Positions 1 to 7,463 of a stretch of DNA of 12,947 bases are shown piece after piece. The first letter of the stretch is position 1. Each line of letters opens with the position of its first letter. The translations under genes and the position numbers were made by a program. The notes beneath the pieces are model-generated. The model had not been told where the DNA came from. It did no database searches and saw nothing but the letters and a program-made list of their open reading frames with translations. Origin of the DNA: Comamonadaceae bacterium. Its GTDB lineage: Bacteria; Pseudomonadota; Gammaproteobacteria; Burkholderiales; Burkholderiaceae_C. The stretch covers positions 1 to 12,947 of the forward strand of contig CANHLD010000035.1 of the NCBI GenBank assembly GCA_947461325.1. Direction: 5' to 3'.

Positions 1-769
1 CACAAGCAGCCAATTGCCGGGTCAAGGTGAACACATCAGCGCGCGGCCACACCACAGAGCCGGGACACGCCTTGGCAATTTGCGTGGCTACCCCTTCCTC
101 GGCGTCGTTAGATTGCGGCAACGCCAAATGAAAACCTTGTGACACCAATTGGCGGGCAAGCGAGATCCAGTTTTCTAAAGGCCAACATTTGTCCAACCGG
201 GAAGTACCGTGCACCAATGCGACTGTGTGCGGCAACACCGTCGAATCCGGCGCGGCGAACATGGTTTTTATCGCTTGGCGCGGTTCGCTGTAACCCAAAA
301 CCTTTGCACACACATGGCGCGCACGCTGCACCGCGTGACTCTCCCACGGACATTCGATCAACACATCGGCCACCCAGCTCGTAGGCGACTCGTAGGCCGA
401 ACCACGGGTACGGTTGGCCATGGCGTAGCGTTTACCGGTAGGGGTCAATTTGGCCAAACGAGAAATCAAAGCTGATTTGGTCAAACCTTGTAAATCAATC
501 ACCGCGTCATATTCAACCGCGTGGAGTTGATGGATGAATGCGCCCCATTCGCGCCGTGTGTCAGCAGTCCACCACTGCTTGCGCCAGCGCCGAATACGAC
601 TGGAAATAATGCGTTGTACTGCGGGACAAGTTTGTAGCAATGGGGCAAAGGCATCCTCAACCACCCAATCGATCTGGGCATGCGGCAAGGCTTGATGCAT
701 ATCCATCGCGGCGGCAAGCGTATGAACCACATCACCTAGCGATGACAGCTTGACCACCAATACCCTCAA
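1..769 (-). CDS. waaC: Lipopolysaccharide heptosyltransferase I (partial, C-terminus beyond window)
   Basis: GT9-family transferase that adds the first L-glycero-D-manno-heptose from ADP-heptose onto Kdo2-lipid A at the inner face of the inner membrane. My reading of the minus strand gives 256 residues open to the window edge. It starts VLVVKLSSLGDVVHT, with the conserved SSLGD whose Asp (residue 13) matches the proposed catalytic base of E. coli WaaC. DLQGLTKSAL follows near 92-101, and the donor-site segment VHGTSRLDKCWP near 186-197 carries the conserved Lys 194. The start is a TTG at 767-769 that overlaps the manB stop as TTGA, preceded by AAGAGG seven bases upstream, so the two genes are probably translationally coupled. 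About 60-80 C-terminal residues should lie outside the window. The family call is firm; the choice of WaaC over WaaF rests on the N-terminal and IRRWRK-type motifs. Confidence 0.88.
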   Translation of the reverse strand, partial: MRVLVVKLSSLGDVVHTLAAAMDMHQALPHAQIDWVVEDAFAPLLQTCPAVQRIISSRIRRWRKQWWTADTRREWGAFIHQLHAVEYDAVIDLQGLTKSALISRLAKLTPTGKRYAMANRTRGSAYESPTSWVADVLIECPWESHAVQRARHVCAKVLGYSEPRQAIKTMFAAPDSTVLPHTVALVHGTSRLDKCWPLENWISLARQLVSQGFHLALPQSNDAEEGVATQIAKACPGSVVWPRADVFTLTRQLAAC

Positions 770-2166
770 TGCGCAGCCTCTTGTACCTGGGCATCCGGTT
801 TGACTTGTCTCAATAAGGCCATCATATCGGCTTCTATGCGTTGCAGGGCAGCTGCGTGCTGACCTTCAAATCGCAACACCAGCACTGGGGTGGTGTTGGA
901 GGCACGCACCAAGCCAAAGCCATCATCCCAATCAATTCTTAAGCCGTCGATGTCACACAAAACCGGGTGGTGTTTTGCACTTGGCATGCCATGCGTTTGT
1001 GCAAACGCCAGCAGTTCGGCAGTGACACGGTGCGGTTCGCCTTCTTGGCACGGTACATTCAACTCTGGGGTGGATTCACTGCGTGGCAATGCATGCAATT
1101 CTTTGTTGGCGTCTGCTGATCGGCTGAGAATTTCCAGCAAGCGGCAACCGGCATAGGTGCCATCATCAAACCCGTACCAGCGTTCTTTGAAAAACACATG
1201 ACCGCTCATTTCGCCACCCAAAGGTGAATCGATGGCTTTCATTTTGGCTTTGATCAACGAGTGTCCGGTTTTGAACATGAGTGGCACGCCACCGGCAGCG
1301 CGGATAAAGGGCGCAAGTTGTTGCGAACATTTCACGTCATACACAATGGTGCCGCCGGGTTGACGCGACAACACATCGCGCGCAAACAACATCATCTGGC
1401 GATCCGGGTAAATGGTTTGACCATCGCGGGTGACTATGCCCAAGCGGTCTCCATCACCATCAAACGCCAAACCCAATTCAGCATCGCTGGTTTGCAAGGC
1501 ATGAATCAAATCGCGCAGATTTTCCGGCTTGCTCGGGTCTGGATGGTGGTTCGGGAAATCGCCATCGACTTCGCTGAACAACTCAATCACATCGCAACCA
1601 ATGGCGCGCAATATCTGAGGTGCACTGGCGCCGGCCACACCATTGCCTGAATCCACCACGATGCGCATAGGTCGCGCCAGATGGATGTCACTGACGATGC
1701 GCTGTTGATATTCATGTGCAATGGACACTTGCGTCACACTACCGCCGTTTTTGAATTGCCAGTTTTCTTGCTCCATCATTTGGCGCAATGCTTGGATGTC
1801 CTGACCGTAAATGGCGCGACCGTCCATCACCATTTTGAAGCCGTTGTAATCCTTGGGGTTGTGACTGCCTGTGATTTGTATGCCGCTTTGACACAAGGTG
1901 TTGGCCGCAAAGTACAACTGCGGTGTGGTCACCATGCCGACATCAATGACCTCAATGCCTGCATCCATCAAACCTTGAATCAACGCCTGCGCGAGCGAGG
2001 GGCCGCTTAAACGCCCATCCCGACCGACTGCCACACGCGTTTGACCGCAAGCGCGAGCTTGCGTTCCGAAACTTCGACCCAACGCTTTGGCCATGTCAGG
2101 ATGCAAAGCGATGGGCACCACACCGCGTATGTCATACGCCTTAAAGATAGAAGGTTCAATGTTCAT
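766..2166 (-). CDS. manB: Phosphomannomutase/phosphoglucomutase
   Basis: Alpha-D-phosphohexomutase interconverting the 6- and 1-phosphates of mannose or glucose through a phosphoserine enzyme in the cytosol. It supplies precursors for LPS and exopolysaccharide. The 466-residue protein has FKAYDIRG near the N-terminus, the phosphoserine loop TGSHNPKDYNG (Ser about 101), the Mg-binding loop DGDGDR (236-241), the sugar-specificity loop GEMSGH (318-323) and the phosphate-binding RASNTTP (421-427). All four domains of the family are present and the length matches AlgC/ManB. I chose the ATG at 2164-2166 because homologues begin just ahead of FKAYDIRG; an in-frame ATG at 2226 would add 20 atypical residues. 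No clear Shine-Dalgarno precedes 2166. It is the upstream partner of waaC. The symbol could equally be algC; substrate preference cannot be read from sequence. Confidence 0.93.
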   Translation of the reverse strand: MNIEPSIFKAYDIRGVVPIALHPDMAKALGRSFGTQARACGQTRVAVGRDGRLSGPSLAQALIQGLMDAGIEVIDVGMVTTPQLYFAANTLCQSGIQITGSHNPKDYNGFKMVMDGRAIYGQDIQALRQMMEQENWQFKNGGSVTQVSIAHEYQQRIVSDIHLARPMRIVVDSGNGVAGASAPQILRAIGCDVIELFSEVDGDFPNHHPDPSKPENLRDLIHALQTSDAELGLAFDGDGDRLGIVTRDGQTIYPDRQMMLFARDVLSRQPGGTIVYDVKCSQQLAPFIRAAGGVPLMFKTGHSLIKAKMKAIDSPLGGEMSGHVFFKERWYGFDDGTYAGCRLLEILSRSADANKELHALPRSESTPELNVPCQEGEPHRVTAELLAFAQTHGMPSAKHHPVLCDIDGLRIDWDDGFGLVRASNTTPVLVLRFEGQHAAALQRIEADMMALLRQVKPDAQVQEAAH

Positions 2167-2277
2167 GAAAACGCATTGTAGGCGCGCAGGATGAAGGGCT
2201 GAATGACAAAAAATCGACTCGTTCATTCTTTAGAATGGGTCAACGAATCAACCTGTTTTCGCAAAGCCAAAGACGCC
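2167..2277. promoter_or_regulatory. Divergent spacer between manB and ogt
   Basis: This 111-bp spacer must hold the promoters of the manB-waaC and ogt-eamA pairs. On the minus strand a good -10-like TACAAT lies at 2175-2180, with only a poor -35 (TTCAGC) 17 bases upstream. It would start transcription almost at the manB ATG. An inverted repeat CATTCT-TT-AGAATG occupies 2224-2237. No convincing plus-strand promoter was found. The assignments are tentative. Confidence 0.35.
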
Positions 2278-2796
2278 ATGACCCTCACAGATATGCTGTT
2301 AAAAAAACCATTGGATCATTGGCAAATGCCCATTCATACACCCTTGGGTCGCATGACATTGCTTGCAAACACACAAGGCCTGTGTGGTGCATGGTTTGAT
2401 CAACAAAAACATCTGCCCGATTTGCAGCACATGCCTTGGGGGCCAAGCCAATGCTGGTTGCTGCAAGCCAAGCAGCAGTTGAGCGAATATTTTTCTGGCA
2501 AACGCACCCAGTTTGATTTGCCGCTCTCACCTTTTGGCGGCAGCGAATTTCAACGCACTGTTTGGCAAGCGCTTGCCATGATTCCTTTCGGCCGCTTCGC
2601 CTCCTACGCAGACATTGCGCGGTACTTAGGTCAGCCTCAATCTGCGCGGGCTGTCGGCACTGCGGTCGGTCGCAACCCCTTGAGTATTTTTCTTCCCTGC
2701 CACCGCGTGGTTGCCAGCAGTGGGGCATTGACCGGGTATGCAGGCGGACTCGACCGCAAAGTTGCCTTGTTGCAAATAGAAGGCATGGTGTTGTGA
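2278..2796 (+). CDS. ogt: Methylated-DNA--[protein]-cysteine S-methyltransferase
   Basis: Suicide DNA-repair protein that moves the alkyl group from O6-alkylguanine (or O4-alkylthymine) to its own cysteine. The 172-residue product has the usual two parts: an N-terminal ribonuclease-H-like domain (about 15-85) and the helix-turn-helix active-site domain. The latter includes FQRTVWQALAMIPFGRFASY, the RAVGTAVGRNP segment and the acceptor motif PCHRV with Cys 141, followed by GYAGGLDRK. Length fits stand-alone Ogt rather than Ada. I place the start at ATG 2278. An in-frame ATG at 2203, preceded by GAAGGG, would add 25 residues unlike the family, but cannot be excluded; ATG 2293 is also possible. 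Its last four bases overlap the start of the eamA-family gene. The function call is firm; the start is less so. Confidence 0.92.
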   Translation: MTLTDMLLKKPLDHWQMPIHTPLGRMTLLANTQGLCGAWFDQQKHLPDLQHMPWGPSQCWLLQAKQQLSEYFSGKRTQFDLPLSPFGGSEFQRTVWQALAMIPFGRFASYADIARYLGQPQSARAVGTAVGRNPLSIFLPCHRVVASSGALTGYAGGLDRKVALLQIEGMVL

Positions 2797-3716
2797 CACC
2801 CGGTTTACGCTGGCAAAGCTGGCTGCCGGAATTTGTGTTGCTGGGTCTGATCTGGGGCTCTTCATTTGTTTTCATGCGTATGGCAGCTCAGCAGTTCGGC
2901 CCTTGGACAACCGCGTGGATGCGTGTCAGCATTGCCTCATTGGTGCTCTTGCCCTTGCTGCTTATGCAGAGTCATTTGCCCAGCTTGATCCGACACTGGC
3001 GAGCCATTTTCGCCATGGGCGTGGTCAATTCAGCCATCCCCTTTTGTTGCTATGCCTATGCTGTGCTGTTCCTCACCACGGGCATGTCGTCCATTCTCAA
3101 TGCGACATCCCCGTTATTCGGTGCCTTGATCGCCTGGCTGTGGCTGGCTGAGCGCCCCAGCGGATGGCGCGCCCTTGGCATGTTGCTGGGTTTTTGCGGT
3201 GTGGCACTGCTTGCCATGGGTATGACGGGCGGTTTGTCATTCAAAGCAGATGCCAACGGTTGGGCGGTGATGAGTTGTTTGCTAGCCACCTCTTGTTATG
3301 GCTTGGCCACCGCTTATTCGCAACAATATTTAAAGGCTGTGCCACCGCTGGCGATTGCGACCGGCAGTCAGTTGGGCGCTTGTTTGGCGCTCGCCATACC
3401 TGGCTTGGTTTATTGGCCCGTCGTTGCACCAAATTCTCAGGCGTGGCTAGGATTGCTGGTTGTGGGCGCCATCTGCACCGGCTTGGCTTATGTGCTGTAT
3501 TTCCGATTGATTGCCAAAACTGGCGGTGCGCGCACCTTGAGCGTGACTTACCTGATTCCCTTGGTTGCCAATCTCATCGGCGTGCTGGTTTTGGGCGAGT
3601 CCATCACTTGGCAGATGTCGATGTATGGTTTGTTGATATTGCTGGGTACTGCATTGGCCACCGGCCTGTTGCCATTAACTAGAAGTAAATCGTCAACTGG
3701 CGAGACACATATCTGA
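2793..3716 (+). CDS. EamA/DMT-family permease
   Basis: Inner-membrane transporter of the drug/metabolite superfamily; the substrate cannot be told from sequence. The 307-residue protein has about ten hydrophobic helices in two EamA repeats (roughly 14-146 and 154-293). The first opens with GLIWGSSFVFMR. The second ends with YFRLIAKTGGARTLSVTYL and LVLGESIT, typical of the family. The likely start is GTG at 2793-2795, overlapping the ogt stop as GTGA, with AAGG about nine bases upstream inside ogt. This implies coupled translation, though the two products have no known shared role. The 3' end overlaps the convergent hydrolase gene by 24 bp (3693-3716). The reading frame stays open far upstream inside ogt, but that extension is not family-like. 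Confidence 0.88.
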   Translation: MTPGLRWQSWLPEFVLLGLIWGSSFVFMRMAAQQFGPWTTAWMRVSIASLVLLPLLLMQSHLPSLIRHWRAIFAMGVVNSAIPFCCYAYAVLFLTTGMSSILNATSPLFGALIAWLWLAERPSGWRALGMLLGFCGVALLAMGMTGGLSFKADANGWAVMSCLLATSCYGLATAYSQQYLKAVPPLAIATGSQLGACLALAIPGLVYWPVVAPNSQAWLGLLVVGAICTGLAYVLYFRLIAKTGGARTLSVTYLIPLVANLIGVLVLGESITWQMSMYGLLILLGTALATGLLPLTRSKSSTGETHI

Positions 3717-4553
3717 CGCCATGTGATGCAAGCGGTGCTCAGGGTGAACCAGTGCACTCAACATACTGAAGTGATGCAGGTCTGGCAATGCCTCACACAC
3801 AGGCACCCTATCAGCCCCCCAAGCTTGTTGGATCAAGGCGTTATGCCGTAAAAACTCTTCGCTTTCCAGCGCGCCCACCACGCTTCTTAAGTTGGCATGG
3901 GCAGGGGCTTTCATCCAGGCGGGGCTGCATTGAAGTACGGTGGTGTCATCCAAACGCAAATCCGTTTGCAACATCGGTGAGTTGCGCACCGACGCCAACT
4001 CAAACAAGCCGGAAATTGCCAATGCCGATTTCACCAAGTTCAAAGGTAATTCAGGCGCATAGCGTGACCATTCACATGCCATCATCATGGCAGCTAGGTG
4101 ACCACCGGCTGAATGACCGGCGACATGGATACGGCCGGGGTCTCCGCCCCACTCATGAATGTAGCGCCACACCCAAGACAAGGCCTTGACCATCTGCATC
4201 ACAATGTCTGCAATGCTGACCGCTGGACACAAAGCGTAATTGGGCACGACCACGCAAATACCTTTTTGGGTGAAAGCGGGGGCAATGAAAGAATGGTCAG
4301 ATTTGTCTAAGGCGCGCCAATAGCCACCGTGCAGAAAAACAAGCACCGGTGCATTCGTTTTGTGGGTTGGAAAAACATCTAAAGTCTCGTTAGGACCTGC
4401 GCCATAACTCAGGTCTAAAAGACAGTTTGCGTTGTCGCGTGCTTGGCGGGAGTCCTGGGCCCAGCGCTGCAAGTGATCAGCAAAATCAGGCACCAAGGCA
4501 CGGTTGTTGAACATCTGGTCGTACCATTCTGGCGAGCCCCGCATGTCAGTCAC
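3693..4553 (-). CDS. Alpha/beta hydrolase, arylformamidase-like
   Basis: Soluble serine hydrolase of the carboxylesterase/kynurenine-formamidase-like group. In the 286-residue protein, HGGYWR (75-80) is the oxyanion-hole motif, GHSAGG (146-151) holds nucleophile Ser 148, and HH at 260-261 near the C-terminus supplies the probable catalytic His. The acidic member is probably in the SEEF segment (231-234). The N-terminal WYDQMFNNRALVPDF is typical of this esterase subgroup. The first codon here is GTG at 4551-4553. An ATG three codons in (4542-4544), preceded by GGTGA, is an equally good start. It lies 9 bp after the bactofilin stop, so it may be the third gene of that operon. No other tryptophan-degradation genes are present, so kynurenine formamidase activity is only a possibility. 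Confidence 0.85.
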   Translation of the reverse strand: MTDMRGSPEWYDQMFNNRALVPDFADHLQRWAQDSRQARDNANCLLDLSYGAGPNETLDVFPTHKTNAPVLVFLHGGYWRALDKSDHSFIAPAFTQKGICVVVPNYALCPAVSIADIVMQMVKALSWVWRYIHEWGGDPGRIHVAGHSAGGHLAAMMMACEWSRYAPELPLNLVKSALAISGLFELASVRNSPMLQTDLRLDDTTVLQCSPAWMKAPAHANLRSVVGALESEEFLRHNALIQQAWGADRVPVCEALPDLHHFSMLSALVHPEHRLHHMASDMCLAS

Positions 4554-4562
4554 CGGATCCGT

Positions 4563-4997
4563 TTATTTGCTGTTTTGCGCTTGGCGGATAGCAGAGTTCG
4601 CTTCCGCGCCGGCGTTGGCGCCGCCCACAGGGTTTTGAATCACCAGACCCAGTAAACGGGCGCCGTGCTCCACCGCTATGGAGCCGTAGGAAATATCCCC
4701 GTGAACAACCGAGTCCTTATGAAACTCCACACGCTCAGAGGCGTAAATATTGCCTTCTACTTTACCTGCCACCATGACACGGTGCGCGGTCACATCCCCG
4801 GAGACTTCGCCGCTGGCACCAATAGCGACAGTGACTTTGCTTTCTTTGGCAGTCTCGATATTTCCCACCACTTTGCCGTCAATGCGCACACTGTCGACCA
4901 ATACCAAGCGTCCGTATATTTGGGTGGTGCGCCCGATCAATGTTTCAAAGCGCTCTTGTGAACTGGCCAGGGGTTTATCGCGCAATTTTTCAAACAT
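4563..4997 (-). CDS. Bactofilin (polymer-forming cytoskeletal protein)
   Basis: Bactofilins polymerise without nucleotide into membrane-associated filaments that localise cell-wall enzymes, shape determinants or stalk/appendage machinery. The 144-residue protein has the bactofilin core (about 18-118), made of short right-handed beta-helix turns such as VRIDGKVVGNI, GEVSGDVTAHRVMVAGKVEG and VVHGDISYGSIAVEHGARL. It is followed by a Gly/Ala/Asn-rich disordered tail. Length is normal. An N-terminal MFEKL stretch may touch the membrane. The ATG at 4997 is preceded by CCGGAG. It follows the M23 peptidase gene by 20 bp on the same strand. A bactofilin next to an M23 peptidase is a recurrent pairing in proteobacteria (for example Helicobacter CcmA with Csd1), supporting a role in directing peptidoglycan cleavage. 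Confidence 0.92.
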   Translation of the reverse strand: MFEKLRDKPLASSQERFETLIGRTTQIYGRLVLVDSVRIDGKVVGNIETAKESKVTVAIGASGEVSGDVTAHRVMVAGKVEGNIYASERVEFHKDSVVHGDISYGSIAVEHGARLLGLVIQNPVGGANAGAEANSAIRQAQNSK

Positions 4998-5017
4998 GGA
5001 TCACTCCGGTGAACGGG

Positions 5018-5947
5018 TTAGCTTGAGCTGAGAGGAAGCACCTGCACAGGATTGATGACCCTGTCTCGTATAAATACTTCGTAATGCAAATGGGGGCCGG
5101 TAGAACGGCCTGTGCTGCCCACTTCACCCAAAAGGCCACCGCGATCGATCTGATCTCCGACCTGCGCGATGCGCTTGCTTAAATGCGCATAGCGAGTGGA
5201 AAAACCTTCGGCATGCTGCACTTCAATCACATTGCCGTAGCCGAAATCCCAGCCGGAGCGTGTCACTGTGCCTTTGGCCGTCGCTACGACGTGTGTGCCG
5301 CTGCTGGCGGTGAAATCTAAGCCCTCATGCATGGCTAAGCCGCCGGTGAAAGGGTCATTGCGAATACCAAAACCACTGCTCACTCTGAAGTCACCGCGAA
5401 CCGGTACACCGGTGGGCAAAGTGTTGAGCCAATCGAGTTGTTTTTCCCAGTGATTACGCAATTCAACGACAGCAGTTTGGGTTTGGACAAAGTCTTGCAG
5501 CGTCTGGTCAAACTCCATGCCCAGAGGCTGGCGAAACAAACTTGAAAAAGGCTTGGGGGCTATCAACGGACCGCCCTTGTTATCGTCTTTGCGGTTGATT
5601 TTGTCGCGCACCACGTTGGGGGTGGCCATTTCCATGAAACGGTTTTTCATGGTCTCCAACTGGCGGATTTCATTGACTGTACTGTGCATGGACTCTCGCA
5701 ACTGTGTCAGGTGGTCGCGGTAAACCGACTCCATGCGCTTTTGTTCAGCTTCTGTGGTCACGCCGCCGATGCTGCGTGCCAAGTCCGGGTTGTATTCAAC
5801 TGCAATCTTGAATCCCACAAAGTGCAGCAAGAAACCGGAAGTCACAAGGAAAAAACCAATCACCACCGCCGCGGTCAACACCGTGCGGGTTGTGATGGAA
5901 ATGGTCCTGACATTACCGGTAGGCCCTGATAGCCACATTAACTGCAT
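5018..5947 (-). CDS. M23-family peptidoglycan endopeptidase, membrane anchored
   Basis: LytM-type zinc metallopeptidase expected to cut peptidoglycan cross-links in the periplasm. The 309-residue protein has a short cytoplasmic N-terminus and one transmembrane helix at about 22-45. A predicted helical/coiled-coil stalk spans about 65-175, and the M23 domain about 185-302. Zinc ligands and catalytic residues are visible: H207 and D211 in HEGLD, H255 in RYAHLS, and H286 and H288 in HLHYE. The enzyme therefore looks active rather than an EnvC/NlpD-like degenerate activator. The ATG at 5945-5947 has AGGA eight bases upstream. It leads a minus-strand run with the bactofilin and hydrolase genes, and a plausible promoter lies 44 bp upstream. 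Confidence 0.9.
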   Translation of the reverse strand: MQLMWLSGPTGNVRTISITTRTVLTAAVVIGFFLVTSGFLLHFVGFKIAVEYNPDLARSIGGVTTEAEQKRMESVYRDHLTQLRESMHSTVNEIRQLETMKNRFMEMATPNVVRDKINRKDDNKGGPLIAPKPFSSLFRQPLGMEFDQTLQDFVQTQTAVVELRNHWEKQLDWLNTLPTGVPVRGDFRVSSGFGIRNDPFTGGLAMHEGLDFTASSGTHVVATAKGTVTRSGWDFGYGNVIEVQHAEGFSTRYAHLSKRIAQVGDQIDRGGLLGEVGSTGRSTGPHLHYEVFIRDRVINPVQVLPLSSS

Positions 5948-5990
5948 GAATCATCCTGACTTGAAAGCCCTGTTGTGAAGAGGGATCGAC

Positions 5991-6018
5991 ATTCTATGCA
6001 GATAGCTGAAGTGCGCAA
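5991..6018 (-). promoter_or_regulatory. Candidate sigma-70 promoter for the M23-bactofilin run
   Basis: On the minus strand TTGCGC (6013-6018) and TAGAAT (5991-5996) are separated by 16 bases, with TAGAAT 43 bases before the M23 start codon. The -10 is one mismatch from consensus and the -35 two. It sits in the only spacer (5948-6084) that could drive these genes separately from the HTTM-like gene. Confidence 0.45.
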
Positions 6019-6084
6019 TGGGAAAAAACCGGAAAAAAATCACATAAAGCACTGTGTTTACCCTGAAAATTAACATTAAATAAC

Positions 6085-6888
6085 TCATAGCACAGAAGAA
6101 AAATAGTGTCCGAGGAAAAAGAGACTGCTTAAATTGGTCGCCCAAGCCCAGAAAAAACGGTTAAGACCAAAAAACCAAAAAACCAAAAAGTGAAATAACA
6201 AGGCCAAGGCAACGAACCCACCCATCCAAAGCGGGTACATCAACACCAAGGGAAACAGCCCCTCCCAAAGAATGAATAACCAGCTGCAACCCTTGGCAAG
6301 CCATGGACGGCGGAAAACACTGTCCGGCGACAAAGGGCCATACAAGCCACTGTTTAAAAACACGGTCAATGCCTGACCGTTTCGCCATTCAGGCCGCCTC
6401 AATTTGATCCAGCCCGACACGAAATACGAACTCAAAGTCTGGATAGCGATGTATCCCAGACCGGCAGTCCACCCAGTTTGCTCGTCGCTCAACAGTGTGA
6501 CTCCTTGTGCAATCAATAAGCCGCTGACGGTGATCAAGGTCATGAAGTCACTGCCGCCATTGAATGCACCGCGCCAGCGAATCAGCAGCAGCAAGGTGCC
6601 GACAAACAGCACCAGCGCGGTTAACAAGTGGTTGCCCCAGGCCATCAAGGCAACAGCTGCCATGAATCTGACCAGCAACTGCAGACGGTAAAAAGCGGGT
6701 TGGTAAGCGTGGTCTAGAAAGGCTTTGACAAAAGCGGGTGAGTCCGGAATATCGGCTCTTTGAACCTGCCACGCCCAAATACCTTTCGGGTCGGTGCTGT
6801 CTGCCATGCGCCAATACTCCAAGCACTGCAGCACAAGGCTAAAGCCGCCCAACACTTCAAGCCAGCGAACTACCAGATAGCCGCTCAT
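6085..6888 (-). CDS. HTTM-like multi-spanning membrane protein
   Basis: Polytopic inner-membrane protein of 267 residues with about six to eight hydrophobic segments. The central stretch SGWIKLRRPEWRNGQAL, then a conserved Glu before FPL (WEGLFPL), then a hydrophobic block and a GLNRFFWAWATNL end, follows the pattern of HTTM proteins. HTTM is a membrane domain related to vitamin-K-dependent gamma-carboxylase. The catalytic role in bacteria is generally unknown and I do not assign one. The ATG at 6886-6888 overlaps the stop of the upstream gene as ATGA, so the two proteins are probably made and act together. Near the C-terminus the coding strand carries three perfect copies of an 8-base unit (6166-6189), which could make the reading frame slip-prone. 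The assignment rests on pattern recognition, not a search. Confidence 0.65.
   Translation of the reverse strand: MSGYLVVRWLEVLGGFSLVLQCLEYWRMADSTDPKGIWAWQVQRADIPDSPAFVKAFLDHAYQPAFYRLQLLVRFMAAVALMAWGNHLLTALVLFVGTLLLLIRWRGAFNGGSDFMTLITVSGLLIAQGVTLLSDEQTGWTAGLGYIAIQTLSSYFVSGWIKLRRPEWRNGQALTVFLNSGLYGPLSPDSVFRRPWLAKGCSWLFILWEGLFPLVLMYPLWMGGFVALALLFHFLVFWFFGLNRFFWAWATNLSSLFFLGHYFSSVL
6166..6189. repeat. Three perfect tandem copies of an 8-bp unit (ACCAAAAA)
   Basis: Plus-strand ACCAAAAA is repeated at 6166-6173, 6174-6181 and 6182-6189. On the coding (minus) strand it encodes the hydrophobic FLVFWFFG stretch of the HTTM-like protein. Because the unit is not a multiple of three, gain or loss of one copy would shift the frame of the last roughly 28-30 residues. 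Confidence 0.85.
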
Positions 6889-7397
6889 AGTTTCAATGAC
6901 GGACTGTGCAGCACCGTGTCTGTACTGATCAGACCTTGCGGGTCAGAGCGCTCAAGCCGAATTTCCAGTTGGTAATGGGTGGGGTTATCTTCAAGCTTGT
7001 ATTGCCTGACCGCATGCGCGGCCAATCGGCAAACCAGTTGGTAACTCACCAACTGGCTGGCATCTGCGCCCTCCCCCAAATCTTTCATGTCACTGGACAA
7101 ATGTTCAACCAGATTTTGTTGCGCCAGATCCCGGTTACCCCAAGGGTTGTGAAACAGTCGCAACACATGCCGTTGCTGCCTTGGATACACCAAGCGCCAA
7201 TCAGTCCACGGCGCATCTGGCGCCTGCGCACGCACATACAAATGCGGCACCGGCCCCACCAGGTGATAGAACTGCCAATTCGGGAAAAATGCACGCAACA
7301 AATAAAACCAGGGACCGCGAACTGTTTGGCTTCGCCAGAACATACCCAGAGCGAGTAAACCAAAATACAAAATAAACAAGCCCGCCAGTATGTACAT
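6885..7397 (-). CDS. Small membrane-anchored protein, DUF5819-like partner of HTTM protein
   Basis: Function unknown. From ATG 7395-7397 the product is 170 residues. It has one N-terminal transmembrane helix (MYILAGLFILYFGLLALG) followed by a segment FFPNWQFYHLVGPVPHLYVR and a mixed alpha/beta soluble region. The aromatic Asn-Trp then Gly-Pro pattern just after the helix resembles DUF5819 proteins, which are often encoded beside HTTM proteins; that link is from memory. The soluble part is probably periplasmic. ATG 7395 is preceded by GAAAGG six bases upstream. An in-frame TTG at 7428-7430, preceded by GAGG at eight bases, would add 11 residues and is a real alternative. The stop overlaps the downstream HTTM-like start. 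It is divergent from minC across a palindrome-rich spacer. Confidence 0.68.
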   Translation of the reverse strand: MYILAGLFILYFGLLALGMFWRSQTVRGPWFYLLRAFFPNWQFYHLVGPVPHLYVRAQAPDAPWTDWRLVYPRQQRHVLRLFHNPWGNRDLAQQNLVEHLSSDMKDLGEGADASQLVSYQLVCRLAAHAVRQYKLEDNPTHYQLEIRLERSDPQGLISTDTVLHSPSLKL

Positions 7398-7443
7398 ACC
7401 CAGCCTTTCAAAATGGTTTGCATTGTGCAAAATTTCATCCTCA

Positions 7444-7463
7444 GCTCAGGCTCGAGCCTGAGC
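7444..7463. promoter_or_regulatory. Perfect 20-bp palindrome in the minC divergent spacer
   Basis: GCTCAGGCTCGAGCCTGAGC reads identically on both strands. It lies 58 bp before the minC ATG and between two divergent transcription units. Neither side has a T-run, so it does not look like an intrinsic terminator. An operator or a cruciform/RNA hairpin are the likely alternatives. A further inverted repeat TTTGCA-TTG-TGCAAA lies at 7417-7431. Confidence 0.6.

Noticed and set aside
499..735. 78-residue minus-strand open frame near the left edge
   Set aside because: It is in a different frame from waaC, which explains these bases with clear conserved motifs.
2562..2792. Long upstream extension of the EamA frame inside ogt
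   Set aside because: It runs out of frame through the conserved Ogt active-site region and is not hydrophobic or family-like; the GTG at 2793 gives a normal EamA length.
5998..6060. A-rich runs around GGGAAAAAACCGGAAAAAAA considered as a terminator for the HTTM-like gene
   Set aside because: The two A-runs lie on the same strand, so no stem forms; no hairpin with a T-tail was found in this spacer.
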